From: Myxococcus sp. CA023
Lineage (GTDB): Bacteria > Myxococcota > Myxococcia > Myxococcales > Myxococcaceae
Assembly (NCBI RefSeq): GCF_010998615.1
Contig: NZ_JAAEAH010000056.1
Coordinates: 1-64,000, forward strand
Reading direction: 5' to 3'
Length of the DNA: 64,000 nucleotides
Both the position numbers and the translations under genes were made by a program. The notes under the pieces are model-generated. The model had not been told where the DNA came from. It saw nothing but the letters and a program-made list of their open reading frames with translations, and searched no databases. Below, one piece after another: positions 44,071 to 53,428 of this stretch (the first letter of the stretch is position 1; each line of letters begins with the position of its first letter).

Positions 44071-45240
44071 CTGAACGCCACCGAACCGCGCCACCTCGCC
44101 GGCCTGGACCTGCTCCGGTGCCTGGCCATCCTCATCGTCGTCCTCTTCCACTACCCGCGCCCCGACGGCCACGAGACCTATCGGATGCTCGCCAACTTCG
44201 GATGGACGGGCGTGGAGCTGTTCTTCGTGCTGAGCGGCTTCCTCATCGGCTCGCAGCTCCTGGAGCCGGCGTCCCGGGGCGAGACACCGTCCCTGAAGCG
44301 CTTCTACCTGCGGCGCTCGTTGCGCATCCTGCCACCCTATCTCATCGTGGTGGCCCTGTACCTCTTCATTCCCGCGTGGAGTGAACGCCCCGTGGAGACG
44401 CCCGCGTGGCGCTTCCTCACCTTCACGCAGAACTTCGGACTGCGCCTGAACGGCTTCTCCCACGCGTGGTCGTTGTGCGTGGAGGAACACTTCTACCTGG
44501 TGCTGCCCCTCACCGTGCTCGCGCTGCGCGGGCGCGTCCGGGCACCGCACCTCCTCGCGGGCGCAGTGGGGTTGATGGTGGCCGGCATGCTCCTGCGGGG
44601 CGGCCTGTGGCAGCGCCACTTCTCGCTGCTCGGGCCGGGTGACGCAGGGTGGCGCGGTTACGACACGATCCTGTACTACCCGACGTACGCGCGGCTCGAC
44701 GGGCTGACGTGCGGCGTATTGCTCGCGGCGCTGCGCGTCTTCCGACCCGCGGCATGGGAGCGCTGGACACGAGGGGCCCGCGCCGGAGGCTTGGCGTTGG
44801 TGGGACTCGTGTGCCTGGGCGGAGTGTTTTGGATGAACGAAGAACACTTTCGGTACTTGGCCCACACGATGCTCGCGTTCCCCATGACGTCGTTAGGCTA
44901 CGCGGCGCTGCTCATGGCCATGGCGGGCCCCACCGCCTCGCGCGTGTGCGCCCGCATCCCCGGCGCAAGAACCTTCGCGGTGCTGAGCTTCACCGTCTAC
45001 CTCACCCACAAGGCCGTGCAGCACGGAGTCCGCGTCTCGCTGGAGCCCTATGGCATGGACGCATTCCACCCCGTCACGCTGCTGGGGGGCGCAGTGGCGG
45101 TGCTGCTCGCGTCGCTCGCTCTGCACCACGGCGTGGAACGGCCCTCGTTGAAGTGGCGCTCGCTGCTGGAGACGCGGCTCGTCCCCGAGCCTTCGCCCCA
45201 ACCCGCCGCCCTGGTGGACACCAGCACCATGGCGCGCTAG
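44071..45240 (+). CDS. Acyltransferase 3 family membrane protein
   Basis: About 389 residues. The family N-terminus HLAGLDLLRCLAILIVVLFH begins upstream of the first ATG (44185), but the frame between the stop at 44056 and 44071 offers only CTG (44071) as a start, with no Shine-Dalgarno. Conserved features: FGWTGVELFFVLSGFLIGSQ, RFYLRRSLRILPPYLIV and SHAWSLCVEEHFYLVLPL, with about ten membrane helices. These enzymes O-acylate sugars, lipids or peptidoglycan. The missing standard start suggests either CTG initiation or that the promoter/start was lost by rearrangement (R1 lies 530 bp upstream). Confidence 0.75.
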   Translation: MNATEPRHLAGLDLLRCLAILIVVLFHYPRPDGHETYRMLANFGWTGVELFFVLSGFLIGSQLLEPASRGETPSLKRFYLRRSLRILPPYLIVVALYLFIPAWSERPVETPAWRFLTFTQNFGLRLNGFSHAWSLCVEEHFYLVLPLTVLALRGRVRAPHLLAGAVGLMVAGMLLRGGLWQRHFSLLGPGDAGWRGYDTILYYPTYARLDGLTCGVLLAALRVFRPAAWERWTRGARAGGLALVGLVCLGGVFWMNEEHFRYLAHTMLAFPMTSLGYAALLMAMAGPTASRVCARIPGARTFAVLSFTVYLTHKAVQHGVRVSLEPYGMDAFHPVTLLGGAVAVLLASLALHHGVERPSLKWRSLLETRLVPEPSPQPAALVDTSTMAR

Positions 45241-45255
45241 CTGGGGCGGACGAAG

Positions 45256-45462
45256 GCGAAGTTCGCGGACACTCAATCGGACCCCGAATTTCCCGATTTC
45301 ACCTAACCCTATGATGATTCTCGTTTTTCCCGTCGCAGCCTCTAGAGAGAGCTCAGAGAACGAGTTCGCGCAGGGCTTCATTCGGGGAGCTGAACGAAGG
45401 GCCCTACCAACCGGTAGGGCCCTTTCGTTTTATATGGGCATCGCGATGAAAATCGCGGGGCC
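45256..45462 (+). repeat. Dispersed repeat R2, copy B (short form), candidate sRNA locus
   Basis: Starts 15 bp after the acyltransferase stop. Contains GCGGACACTCAATCGGACCC, GCCTCTAGAGAGAGCTCAGA, then GAACGAGTTCGCGCAGGGCT, CGGGGAGCTGAACGAA and a terminator identical in stem to copy A. Its 3' end is interrupted by the IS701 element at 45474. Confidence 0.65.
45399..45431 (+). terminator. Intrinsic terminator of R2 copy B
   Basis: Stem GGGCCCTACC / GGTAGGGCCC, loop AACC, tail TTTCGTTTT. Confidence 0.85.
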
Positions 45463-45473
45463 TTCGTGATTAA

Positions 45474-46957
45474 CACTACTGCGTCAGGGGCCGGAGGGGT
45501 GGACCGGGAGGCCTGGCAGGCGACGTGAGGCGCGCCCCAGGTTCGTGCGGTGGCAGGTGGGGCAGCGAGGCAACCAGGTGGCAATCACCCGCGCCATGGC
45601 GAGCCGAGCGGTGATGAAGCTGTCGTGGAAGTGGCGCGCAGGCCGAGAGTGACTGCGCGTGGGCTTCAGCCGCCCGTCGGGCCGAGGGGGGAAAACGCCG
45701 CGTGCGTTCCGCCACGAGGAAGGCGTAGCAACACAGCGCGACGGAGACATGGTGATGCCAGCCGGGGAAACGGCGACCTTCGTAATGGTCCAGGCCCAAC
45801 TCCCCCTTTAGGTCCTCGTAGACGCGTTCGGTTCTCCAACGCTACATCACCAGACGGATGAGTTGCTTCTTCGTCCGGCCCTCTGGCAGGGACACCAGGA
45901 AGCAATTGGCGGGCTCGGGTTCTCCGTCGCGCCATTCAATGAGCAACTGAAGGGGCTCCTGCTTTCGCAGTGGGACGCCTGCGGCGACGACGCGACGAAG
46001 GGCAAAGCGTGCCGACAAGGCGTTTGCGTGCCCTGGCGCCAGGTGCACCGTCGGAAACCGCCCCCTTCATGAAGGCGCAGGGCCAGGTCCGAAACGCTTT
46101 GCGCGTCCTCTCCGGGACGGCCCTTCGCATTCAGGCGGCAGACAGTCGTCTGCGGGGCCACCGCGACTGCGTAATTCAATCCCAGCGAGCGAAGGCGCGC
46201 ACGAAAGTCGCTGGAGCTGCCATAGGCGGTGTCCGCCAGGAGGACGCCCGGAGCCACCCCGTCCTCCACGGCCCGCTCAATCATTCGCAGCGCCAGTTGG
46301 GGCTTGGTTTTGAAGGAAACATCTGCGGGGATGCGGGCCTCGCGGCGACGCGCCTCGTCGTTGGCCCAGCACTCGGGGAGGTACAACTCGAAGTCGACGG
46401 GCAGGTGCTCGGTGCGGGTGGCCACGCTGAGGCTGACGCCAATCTGACAGTTGGTAATCTTCCCCGCCGAGCCGGTGTACTGCCGCTGCACGCCCACCGA
46501 ATGCTTGCCCTGCTTGAAGAAGCCCGTGTCGTCCACAATCCAAGCTTCCACCGACTCCTGCTGCGTCATCGCCTCCAGCGCATCCCTCGCAGCCTGTCGC
46601 CGCACGTCCCGGTCGCTCCACTTCAAATCCACCGCGAAGTGCAACAGGCGCTGGTGCATGGCGCCCACCCGCTCGGGGTCCGGACACGCGCGGGCGGCCA
46701 GGGGCTCCACGCTCTTGCGCTCGCCATCCCCCAGCAGGCCCATCGCATAGAGGGCGAACGAGCCACGCCGACTCTCCTCGCCCAGCACCTCGCCGATTTG
46801 CTGGAAGTACCTCTCAAGCCGCTGCACCGCGGCGGCGTTCATGAAGGAGTCCATACCTGCTTCAGAGTGGGGAGGATGGCGGCCAATGCAAAGAGGGCCT
46901 GCCTGACCAGCCCTCCGTCGCCCATTCCCTCTTCGGCCTACCCCTGACGCAGTAGTG
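45474..46957 (-). mobile_element. IS701-family element with perfect ends and TTAA duplication
   Basis: 1484 bp bounded by 17-bp perfect inverted repeats CACTACTGCGTCAGGGG (45474-45490) and its complement (46941-46957). TTAA is duplicated outside both ends (45470-45473, 46958-46961), the four-base YTAR target expected for IS701. The transposase gene inside is broken. Confidence 0.88.
45482..46854 (-). pseudogene. IS701 transposase, several lesions
   Basis: From ATG 46854 (or 46842): VQRLERYFQQIGEVLGEESR, then ESVEAWIVDDTGFFKQGKHS (first catalytic Asp) and GVLLADTAYGSSSDFRARLR (second Asp), intact to about 46060. A frameshift near 46050 leads to LSARFALRRVVAAGVPLRKQ; TAG at 45844-45842 interrupts before RWRTERVYEDLKGELGLDHY (Glu region); a further shift near 45640 precedes RHFHDSFITARLAMARVIAT. 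At least three inactivating changes, although the ends are perfect, so the copy could only move with help from another transposase. Confidence 0.8.
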
Positions 46958-46962
46958 TTAAG

Positions 46963-47545
46963 CGCGCGGCGGTCGCGGCGCTGACCGTCGAGCGCGACAC
47001 GCTGCGGCTCGCCTACCGCAACCTGGAGCACGAGCTGGAGTTGATGCGGCGCCGGCTCTTCGTCGCCAAAACCGAGCGGCTCGATACGACCCAGCTCGGC
47101 CTCGAGTTTGCCCACAAGCTCGCGGCACTCGACGCGCTCAACCAGCAGCTCGGACAGCCCGCTGCGTCCGCGCCGGCGGATCCAACCGAGACGGGCGGGG
47201 CGCGCCCGCCTGGCGGCAAGCGCAAGCCGGCTGGGCGTCGCGATCTACGCGAGGCCGACCTCCCGGAGGAACGCATCGAGCTGACCGCCCCGCTGCTCGA
47301 GGGCTCCGCCCCGAGGATCGGCTGGGAGGAGAGCTGTCAGCTCGCCTGGCGGCGCCCGAGCCACGTCCGCATGGTCATCGCCCGCGCCAAGTACCGCGAC
47401 GCCGACGCGGCGGACACTGCCGAGCCGACGATCGTGACCGCACCGCTGCCGCCGCAGATCCTGCCGCGCGCGCTCGCGACACCTTCGCTCCTGGCGCACA
47501 TCCTCAGCGACAAGTTCTGCGACGGCCTGCCGTTCCATCGCCAGG
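46963..47545 (+). pseudogene. IS66-family transposase (TnpC) N-terminal fragment
   Basis: TLRLAYRNLEHELELMRRRL then FVAKTERLDTTQLGLEFAHK is the coiled-coil start of IS66 TnpC; later comes PLPPQILPRALATPSLLAHI with SDKFCDGLPFHRQ, the conserved entry to the catalytic domain. It stops there (frame ends 47559) and lacks the whole catalytic part. The left end is bounded by the TTAA of the IS701 insertion, so the original join was to R2 copy B. Confidence 0.75.
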
Positions 47546-47568
47546 GGTGTATGGCTTAGACTCGCCGC

Positions 47569-48126
47569 ATGGGACTCTTGACCTTCAGCATCAACGTCAC
47601 CCTGGACGGCTGCGTCGACCACCAGGAGGGAATCGCCGACGACGAGACACACGCCTTCTTCACCCGCCTCATGGACGAGGGCGGGGCGATGCTGTGGGGC
47701 CGCGTCACCTACGAGATGATGGAGAGCTACTGGCCAGCGGTCGCCCGCGGCGACGAGGAGGCGCCGCCGGCGATGCGCGAGTGGGCGGTCAAGCTGGAGG
47801 CCAAGCCGAAGTACGTGGTGTCGTCGACGCGAAAGGACTTCCCGTGGACCAACAGCCACCACATCGCCGGCGACCTGCGCACGGGCGTGCAGAAGCTCAA
47901 GGACGCGACCCCGGCCGGCGTGCTCCTCGGTAGTGGCAAGCTCGCGACCGAGCTGGACCGGCTGGATCTGATCGACGAGTACAAGTTCCTCGTCCACCCC
48001 AGGATCGCCGGCCACGGCCCGACCCTGTACCAGAGCGGGCTGCCCAGCACGCGACGGCTCGAGCTGGTCTCGGCGAAGCCGCTCCGCAGCGGCGCGGTCG
48101 CCATGCACTACCGGCGCGCGCGCTGA
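47569..48126 (+). CDS. RibD C-terminal/dihydrofolate-reductase-like protein
   Basis: 185 residues from ATG 47569. Begins LLTFSINVTLDGCVDHQEGI, then GAMLWGRVTYEMMESYWPAV, KYVVSSTRKDFPW, and VLLGSGKLATELDRLDLIDE with EYKFLVHPRIAG; these are the usual blocks of the YyaP/RibD-C reductase family (NADPH-binding DHFR fold). The exact substrate is unknown; members include deaminase-reductase-like proteins without pathway context. No clear Shine-Dalgarno. It lies directly after the IS66 fragment and before R1, so likely cargo. Confidence 0.8.
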   Translation: MGLLTFSINVTLDGCVDHQEGIADDETHAFFTRLMDEGGAMLWGRVTYEMMESYWPAVARGDEEAPPAMREWAVKLEAKPKYVVSSTRKDFPWTNSHHIAGDLRTGVQKLKDATPAGVLLGSGKLATELDRLDLIDEYKFLVHPRIAGHGPTLYQSGLPSTRRLELVSAKPLRSGAVAMHYRRAR

Positions 48127-48249
48127 GACGCCCGGCCCCGCCCGCCGGGAGCAGGGAGCCGAATCCTCCCTAGAGCGGGGCGGCCCCGTATACTCCCGGC
48201 CCACGCTTTCTGGCTCACCCAACGCATCAGAGTGATGGGGCCTGTTGAG

Positions 48250-48335
48250 CTGTGCCTACCCAAAATTCGGTCGCTGCGTCACGCGCGCGTCAAGACCAGT
48301 CCGGCAGTGCGTCAATGCGAGTGAGCGAGGCGCGC
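48250..48335 (+). repeat. Dispersed repeat R1, full copy
   Basis: CTGTGCCTACCC, AAATTCGGTCGCTGCGTCAC, GCGCGCGTCAAGACCAGTCC, GGCAGTGCGTCAATGC and GAGTGAGCGAGGCGCGC in order. It directly precedes the IS256 remnant. Confidence 0.75.
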
Positions 48336-48348
48336 ACGCTGAGGCGAC

Positions 48349-48885
48349 ATCTTTCCTGACACAGGGGGGGAGCTGCTTCGCAAGTTGCTCGAGTGGGGAC
48401 TGACGAGCGTGCGGATCATTAGCGCCGATAGACACGCGGGCCTGGCCGCCGCGGCCCGACAGGCGCAGCCCGAGGCCCAGTTACAGCGCTGCACGGTGCA
48501 CCTCGCCCGGGACGTCCTCGCCAAAGCACCCTCTGGCGGCTGCGTGGACAGCTCAGCAAGTAGAGGTCGGCCCTCTTCGAGGCGCCGACTCTCCAGGCCT
48601 CCAGGAGGCGGCAGGAGGGGCTGGGGCGTCAGGTGCCCGAGGGGCGATGCAGCGCCTGCGGCAGGGCTTCGCCACCGCCACCTGCTTCTTCTCCTTCCCC
48701 ACGGCCACGCAGCACCTGCGCAGCACCAACGGCCTGGAGCGCCTCCGCGGCGAGGTGAAGCGCAGCATCCGTGGTGTCGGGGCTTCCCAGACCGCGACAG
48801 CGCTCTGCGCCTATTCACCGCCGTCGCTCTTGAAGTCACCGGTGTCTGGGATGACCGCAGATACCTTAACGTGGCCCTGCTGAAG
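48349..48885 (+). pseudogene. IS256 (Mutator-type) transposase C-terminal remnant
   Basis: GELLRKLLEWGLTSVRIISA then DRHAGLAAAARQAQPEAQLQ and RCTVHLARDVLAKAP contain the IS256 second-Asp/Cys-His region. The middle moves to other frames (FSFPTATQHLRSTNGLERLR, with the catalytic-Glu area), and the end returns to the first frame with FPDRDSALRLFTAVALEVTG then WDDRRYLNVALL. So there are at least two frameshifts that cancel overall. The N-terminal half is missing. Confidence 0.75.
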
Positions 48886-49115
48886 TCAACCCAAACTCCT
48901 CTGCATCATGCAGCCAAGGAGCCTTCCTCCCCCAATCCCCCTCCTGGCCAGCTACACAAGAATCGGGACCTGACCGTCTGATCTGCCCTTGTTCCTCGAC
49001 GCACGGACTGCCAGAGTGCCCCGCCAAAGCAGGCAGCATATCGACGGCGCTGGCATGTTTGAGCTTGGCGCTGTCGGCAATTGCCCCCACCCCACCACTG
49101 CGAGTCCAAGCCACC

Positions 49116-50432
49116 ATGACACCTCTGCCCCCCGACGAAGCACAGGCGCTCGCGTACCAGGCCTTCATGTACGGTTACCCGCTGGCCGAAAACTACTCCA
49201 TCCTGTGGCAGAGCACTCTCGCCGTCCAACAGCAATTCAATACATTCTACGGCAAGGCGCAGCTCTACGGTCCCAGCGATACCACCGTCATCACTCCCAA
49301 CAACGACACGGCGTACTCTCAGGGATGGCTCGACCTGGGCGCCGAGCCGATGGTGCTACAGGTGCCGGCGGTGCCCCAAAATCCACCGCGCTACTATAGT
49401 TTCCAGATCATCGATGCGTGCACCAACAACGTTGACTATGTTGGCTCGTTGACAACCGGCACGGCGGCGGGCAACTACGTCCTTGCGCCCCCCGGCATGG
49501 TGCCCAGCAACGTCCCGAACGCGACGGTAATCCCTGTCCCGGGTCGCTACATCTTCCTGCTCGGGCGCACGCAAATCCTGGGGCCCAGCGACATCCCGGC
49601 AGCTCAGGCAATCATGGACCAGTACGCGCTGGTCCCGCTGTCCCAGTTCCTCGGCCAGCCCGCGCCCGCGCCTGCGCCTGCAACTCCTTTCCTGCCGGCC
49701 GCCTCCTCATTCGTCACAACGCTGGCATTCTTCGAGTACCTCAACTTGGCGCTGACCTTCCAGACCCCGCCCGCCGGAGATGCACCGCTTCTCGAGCGCT
49801 TCGCACGGATTGGCGTGGGGCCCGGCCTGCCCTTCAATCCCTCCACGCTTGATCCGGAATTGGCCGGTGCGCTCCAGCGCGGAATACTCGAGGCCAGCAA
49901 TGCCATCACACACAAGACCAAGGAGGGCGCCGTCGAGAATGGCTGGAACATGCCGGAGGTGAACCTCCCCTACTTCGGCACGGACTGGTGGACCGACTAC
50001 GACTTCCGGTCGATGATCGCACGTGCTGGGATCTACGCGAACTCGCCCTCAGAGGCGCTCTATTACCGCGCCTACCAGGACACCCACTCGAAGCCCCTCG
50101 ACGGCGCCAATCGGTACACGGTGACTTTCCCCGCGGGCCAGCTTCCCCCTGCCTCGGCCTTCTGGTCGTTGACCATGTACGGGGCGAATCAATTCCTGGT
50201 CCCCAACAGCATTGATCGCTACTCGCTCGGGACTCAGTCGAACCTGACCGTCGCAGCCGACGGCTCCGTGACACTCTACGTCCAGGCCAACGCCCCCGCC
50301 GGCCCCAAGATGCCAAACTGGTTGCCTTCGCCACCCAGTGGCTCGTTCTATATCGTGCTTCGCATCTACGGCCCGGAGACTACGTCCTACATTCCGCCCG
50401 GTCTGGTCCAGGTCAACAGCTCCAACTCGTGA
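49116..50432 (+). CDS. DUF1254/DUF1214 domain protein
   Basis: 438 residues from ATG 49116. N-terminal DUF1254: AYQAFMYGYPLAENYSILWQ, then VITPNNDTAYSQGWLDLGAE and RYYSFQIIDACTNNVDYVGS. C-terminal DUF1214: RAYQDTHSKPLDGANRYTVT, then FPAGQLPPASAFWSLTMYGA and DGSVTLYVQ. These proteins are jelly-roll/beta-rich and of unknown function. No clear signal peptide in this reading. Convincing length and conservation. Confidence 0.85.
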   Translation: MTPLPPDEAQALAYQAFMYGYPLAENYSILWQSTLAVQQQFNTFYGKAQLYGPSDTTVITPNNDTAYSQGWLDLGAEPMVLQVPAVPQNPPRYYSFQIIDACTNNVDYVGSLTTGTAAGNYVLAPPGMVPSNVPNATVIPVPGRYIFLLGRTQILGPSDIPAAQAIMDQYALVPLSQFLGQPAPAPAPATPFLPAASSFVTTLAFFEYLNLALTFQTPPAGDAPLLERFARIGVGPGLPFNPSTLDPELAGALQRGILEASNAITHKTKEGAVENGWNMPEVNLPYFGTDWWTDYDFRSMIARAGIYANSPSEALYYRAYQDTHSKPLDGANRYTVTFPAGQLPPASAFWSLTMYGANQFLVPNSIDRYSLGTQSNLTVAADGSVTLYVQANAPAGPKMPNWLPSPPSGSFYIVLRIYGPETTSYIPPGLVQVNSSNS

Positions 50433-50638
50433 CGGTCGTCCTCCCGAGCGCCCATCGATATACAAAAGGAGGGCCCACGTCACCTGCCCTCGCCCCCCTG
50501 AAGCCGCCGGTCCATGCGTCAGTCTGCTCCCCAAAGTGTCTCGCAGAGACCTTTAAGACTGCCCTGACTCATGGCCTGGCTGAATCCTTCGTGGGTTGGC
50601 CCCGTGTGCGCGGTTATTCCGAAGGTAAGCTCTCCGTT

Positions 50639-52090
50639 GTGAGCGAAACCCTGACAGGACACCTCGAGCGCGCGAGGGAGGCGTTCGAGCGTCACGCGTA
50701 CGAGGAGGTGCTCCAGCACCTACTGAAGGCGTGGAAGATAGCGCCCGCCGAGTGCATCGCACGGCTCGCCGAGCAACTCTCCGAGGTCGCCGCCGCGGGC
50801 CTTTCCGCCTACCATCGGCACTTCAGCCAGGTGAGGCAGTTCGAAGCGCTCGTCAAGGAAGCGGGTCCCGAGGACACACGCAGCGTGGCGCTCGCGGTGG
50901 ATGAACTTCTGGGCGAGCCCCCGGACCCGCGGTTCACTCCCGCGCTGCTGGACCTCGCGGCACGCCCCGTCTTCCATGAGGAGCCGAGACTCGGCCGCCG
51001 CGTCTGCAACGCGCTGGGCCATGTGAAGGACCCACGCGCCATCGGTCCGCTGCGCGCGCTGTCCGCGAGCCTGTCTCCTGAGACCCCGATAAAGGACCGG
51101 CTCGAGCTCACCCTCGATTTTCTCACCAGGCAGCCTGTCCCCGTGCTGGATTCGACAGCCTCCGTCCACGCGGAGGCGCTGGAAGCAGCCCTCGCGAGGC
51201 GTGCGGAAACGCGGGCCCCGCGCCCACAGCTTTTCGATGAACTCTATGACTGTGTCGTGGCCAACCTGGACGACGACGGGCCGCGACTGGTCCTGACGGA
51301 CCATCTGCTGGAGCTGGGAGAGGGCGTGGGTGAGCTCATGATGCACCAACTCCAGCGTGCGCCCGACGTGTCCCGGCATATCGCCCTGGACCGGCAATAT
51401 GCCGCGCGGTGGACAGACCTGCTCGAGCCCCGGCCCATGATTGCCAACTTGTGGCGTGGCCTTCCCTATTTCGTGGTGCTGCAAGTGCAGTCTGGGGAGC
51501 GCCTGCCACCGCCGGGGCGATTCTGGCTGACCGTCCAGCAAATCAGATGGAGCTGGCGGGGCGACAAACACCTGGCGGACTGGCTTACACACCCGAACCT
51601 GCGCAACGTCACGGTGCTGGATGCCGTGCCCTACGCCCTCGCCGTAGGGCTGGGCATGCACCCGCTCCCGGTGCGGCAACTGGAGACATTCTTAGATGAA
51701 GGAGCCGAGGCAGCGCCGCTGCACACCTCTCTGGCCGCGCTGCCCCGCCTCTCATGGCTCATCCTGAACGGGGCCAGCCCGGAGGTGGTGCGCCAGTACG
51801 CGACCTCCGCGCTGGGTCGGCGACTGGAGCGCTTCTCGGCGGGGCAACGGTTACTCTGGTGGCTCGATGTGCAGCCCTCGGCGGAAGTCCCCGTCATGGC
51901 CGCGCTGGAGTGGCAACTGTCGGAACGGGGCTGCCAGGAGCTCGCCGAGGCCATCCGCGTCGCGGCGCACTGGAGTACCCGGGCGCTGCGCATCAGATCC
52001 CCAGAGCCGCTCGACACCGCCAGCAGGCGCCTGCTGGAGGTGTCCGCCTCCGCCTATGAGCGCGTCGAATGGGACCTGCCTCCCGGATGA
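50639..52090 (+). CDS. TIGR02996-type myxobacterial repeat-companion protein with HEAT-like N-terminus
   Basis: 483 residues from GTG 50639; an open frame extends back to 50429, but that part overlaps the DUF1254 gene and looks non-coding. Residues 1-~190 are HEAT-like helices (HAYEEVLQHLLKAWKIAPAE; RVCNALGHVKDPRAIGPLRA). DELYDCVVANLDDDGPRLVL then TDHLLELGEGVGELMMHQL matches the TIGR02996 repeat-companion domain abundant in myxobacteria and planctomycetes. The C-terminus is repetitive and leucine-rich-like. Function unknown. Confidence 0.65.
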   Translation: MSETLTGHLERAREAFERHAYEEVLQHLLKAWKIAPAECIARLAEQLSEVAAAGLSAYHRHFSQVRQFEALVKEAGPEDTRSVALAVDELLGEPPDPRFTPALLDLAARPVFHEEPRLGRRVCNALGHVKDPRAIGPLRALSASLSPETPIKDRLELTLDFLTRQPVPVLDSTASVHAEALEAALARRAETRAPRPQLFDELYDCVVANLDDDGPRLVLTDHLLELGEGVGELMMHQLQRAPDVSRHIALDRQYAARWTDLLEPRPMIANLWRGLPYFVVLQVQSGERLPPPGRFWLTVQQIRWSWRGDKHLADWLTHPNLRNVTVLDAVPYALAVGLGMHPLPVRQLETFLDEGAEAAPLHTSLAALPRLSWLILNGASPEVVRQYATSALGRRLERFSAGQRLLWWLDVQPSAEVPVMAALEWQLSERGCQELAEAIRVAAHWSTRALRIRSPEPLDTASRRLLEVSASAYERVEWDLPPG

Positions 52091-52202
52091 CGGGATTCGA
52101 CCTCGCGCCAATGCTCCAACCGGCTCACGCAGCTTCAAGCCACGACCAGCGACGGCTGCATCCGAGCCGAGACTGAGAACGTCCATGTTCACCGTTTGCA
52201 CG

Positions 52203-52267
52203 CTGTGCCTACCCGGAACTCGGTCGCTGCGCCATGCATGCGTCAATGCGAGTGAGCGAGGCGCGCG
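52203..52267 (+). repeat. Dispersed repeat R1, full copy
   Basis: CTGTGCCTACCC, GAACTCGGTCGCTGCGCCAT, GCATGCGTCAATGC and GAGTGAGCGAGGCGCGC, ending at 52267. The 325 bp from here to 52592 hold no supported gene. Confidence 0.75.
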
Positions 52268-52592
52268 CAAGTGCGTCGAGGTCCTGGTTCTGCGAAGCAG
52301 GGGCGGAGTCGCCCAAGGTGTTGCCCGTCCTTGAAGTTCGGCCACATCCCCCTCTTTCGCCTCCCCGCAGACCGGGGCCCGCCTCCGGCCGTGCGGAGGT
52401 GAGCGCCAGAGCGGATGACTCCGAGGGCAGAATCGGGCCCCCGCAACCAATCCAAACGGCCCGGTCACCCTCTCGGTGGCCGGGCCGCTGCCATTCTGGG
52501 CGCTCCGGGCGCCTGCCTGCTCTGAGCGTCGGCGTGGACCGCAACGAGTGCCACATGTCCGCTCCCTCGACGCAGTCGTTCTGTGCGCAGGG

Positions 52593-53249
52593 TCAACCTT
52601 CCTGCCAGGCGCGGGAAGCCTGTTCTAGAAGGGCAACGTCGCCTTGTTGGATGACGGGAAGCAGCGCCTGCACCTTGGACTGGGGCCAATTCCACCACGC
52701 CAGCACGAGCAGCCGCTCGATGGTCGCCTCGTCGAAGCGGCGGCGCACCTCTCTAGCGGGTGTGCCCGCTACCATCGAGTAGGGTTGCACATCCCGGGTG
52801 ACCAGGCTGCGGGCGGCGATGATCGCTCCGTCGCCGATGGTCACGCCCGGCATGATCATCGCTTCCATCCCGATCCACACATCGTTGCCGATGCGCGTGT
52901 CACCGGCAGCGCGATAGGCGTGCTGGAGCGCAGCAGGATCGGAGAAGGGGTACGTGCTGATGAAGTCGGTGTTGTGGGTCTGGTTGCCCCCCATGATGAT
53001 CTTCACGCCGGAAGCAATCTGGACATAGTCCCCGATGTGCAGTTGATCGATGTGCCAAAGCGGCCTCCAGCCCGTCTCGGCCGACCTGCTCCACGCATCG
53101 CCGTACAGGTAGCGCACCACTTGCTCTTCGAACGCACCATCCCACGCGCCGGAGTAGTAGCTGTGGGTTCCGCTCAGATGGATATTGGGGTTGCGCACTG
53201 TCTCGTGCAGGTACTCGACCTGTGACCAGTGTTTGCACGGCTTCGTCAT
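52593..53249 (-). CDS. Xenobiotic acetyltransferase (Vat/CatB-like, left-handed beta-helix)
   Basis: 218 residues from ATG 53249. HLSGTHSYYSGAWDGAFEEQ, then QIASGVKIIMGGNQTHNTDF (with the catalytic-type His in NQTHNTDF), TRIGNDVWIGMEAMIMPGVT and DGAIIAARSLVTRDVQPYSM followed by VAGTPAREVRRRF. These hexapeptide repeats and the YSMVAGTPA ending are classic for the XAT family that O-acetylates streptogramins, chloramphenicol or similar drugs with acetyl-CoA. Drug specificity cannot be told. It lies downstream of a MarR/AlkD/DUF6616 unit on the same strand, 180 bp apart. Confidence 0.85.
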   Translation of the reverse strand: MTKPCKHWSQVEYLHETVRNPNIHLSGTHSYYSGAWDGAFEEQVVRYLYGDAWSRSAETGWRPLWHIDQLHIGDYVQIASGVKIIMGGNQTHNTDFISTYPFSDPAALQHAYRAAGDTRIGNDVWIGMEAMIMPGVTIGDGAIIAARSLVTRDVQPYSMVAGTPAREVRRRFDEATIERLLVLAWWNWPQSKVQALLPVIQQGDVALLEQASRAWQEG

Positions 53250-53428
53250 CGCGAGCTCTCGAATCTCGCCAGCATGGCGCTCGCCCCGGGGGAGTACTTC
53301 CACCGAAGCACCTATGGAGCCCGTCGCCGGGCGCACGTTGCCTGACGCCTATACGCTTCGAAGGCGCTACTGCCGTGCACCGCGACCGATCTTGCGGCGG
53401 CGGCACGGCATGGCTCAGGATCAGGGGG

